NCBI GenBank assembly: GCA_031555615.1
Contig: JAVBUF010000110.1
Location: 1 to 5,069 of the forward strand
Source: UBA935 sp031555615
GTDB lineage: Bacteria; Bacillota; Clostridia; Lachnospirales; Lachnospiraceae
Direction: 5' to 3'
DNA: 5,069 nucleotides
Below the pieces are notes generated by a model that was not told the DNA's origin, made no database searches, and worked only from the letters and a program-made list of their open reading frames with translations. Made by a program: the position numbers and the translations under genes. Within the stretch, counting starts at the first letter, position 1, and each line of letters begins with the position of its first letter. Shown piece after piece: positions 5,042 to 5,069 of the stretch.

Positions 5042-5069
5042 GTGCTCATTTTTATCAGTTATTTGCTCC

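Noticed and set aside
1..5069. CRISPR arrays, tRNA or rRNA genes
   Set aside because: I saw no regularly spaced direct repeats, cloverleaf or rRNA-like sequence.

Overview
The window looks like part of a low-GC Firmicutes genome, most likely a gut Clostridia/Lachnospiraceae-type bacterium. The reasons are AT-rich intergenic DNA, strong GAGGAG/AGAAGGTGAT ribosome-binding sites, A+T-biased codons in the large gene, and a TIR/WD40-type protein of a kind common in that group. Nothing in the sequence fixes the species.

Layout. (1) Positions 1-89 are the left flank, with no supportable gene. (2) About 90-1668 is an apparently complete IS110-family insertion sequence of about 1.58 kb, read on the minus strand. 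It has a short right end (about 90-150), a 408-aa DEDD transposase/recombinase (151-1377) with a strong SD, and a long left end (1378-1668). The left end carries an exact TATAAT and about 200 nt of highly foldable sequence with the architecture of an IS110 bridge RNA. (3) Positions 1669-1744 are a short promoter/leader, followed by a 1001-aa plus-strand gene (1745-4750) for a membrane-anchored protein: N-terminal TIR domain, one transmembrane helix, then a large WD40-like beta-propeller region. It ends in a 10-bp-stem terminator-like hairpin. (4) Positions 4823-5041 form a compact unit with its own promoter (TTGACA-17-TACTAT), two overlapping tiny ORFs (the second a 22-aa, almost purely hydrophobic peptide) and a strong rho-independent terminator.

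The most striking observation is in the IS. The predicted first loop of the bridge RNA has a 10-nt stretch (complement of 1505-1514) perfectly complementary to the DNA just outside the element's right end (80-89). This is where a right target guide should match its insertion site. A 7-bp direct repeat (CTAAGCC at 87-93 and 1664-1670) places the core dinucleotide. Joining the two ends would rebuild a 16-bp palindrome at the circle junction. The left target half matches poorly and the donor guides could not be resolved.

The IS and the TIR gene are probably functionally independent. The IS has inserted about 75 bp upstream of the TIR start codon and left a plausible promoter and SD intact. The TIR protein combines a likely NAD-cleaving or signalling domain inside the cell with a predicted extracytoplasmic propeller. 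The small hydrophobic-peptide unit downstream is a separate transcription unit that could be a type I toxin-like gene, a leader/attenuator, or a decayed small membrane protein gene.
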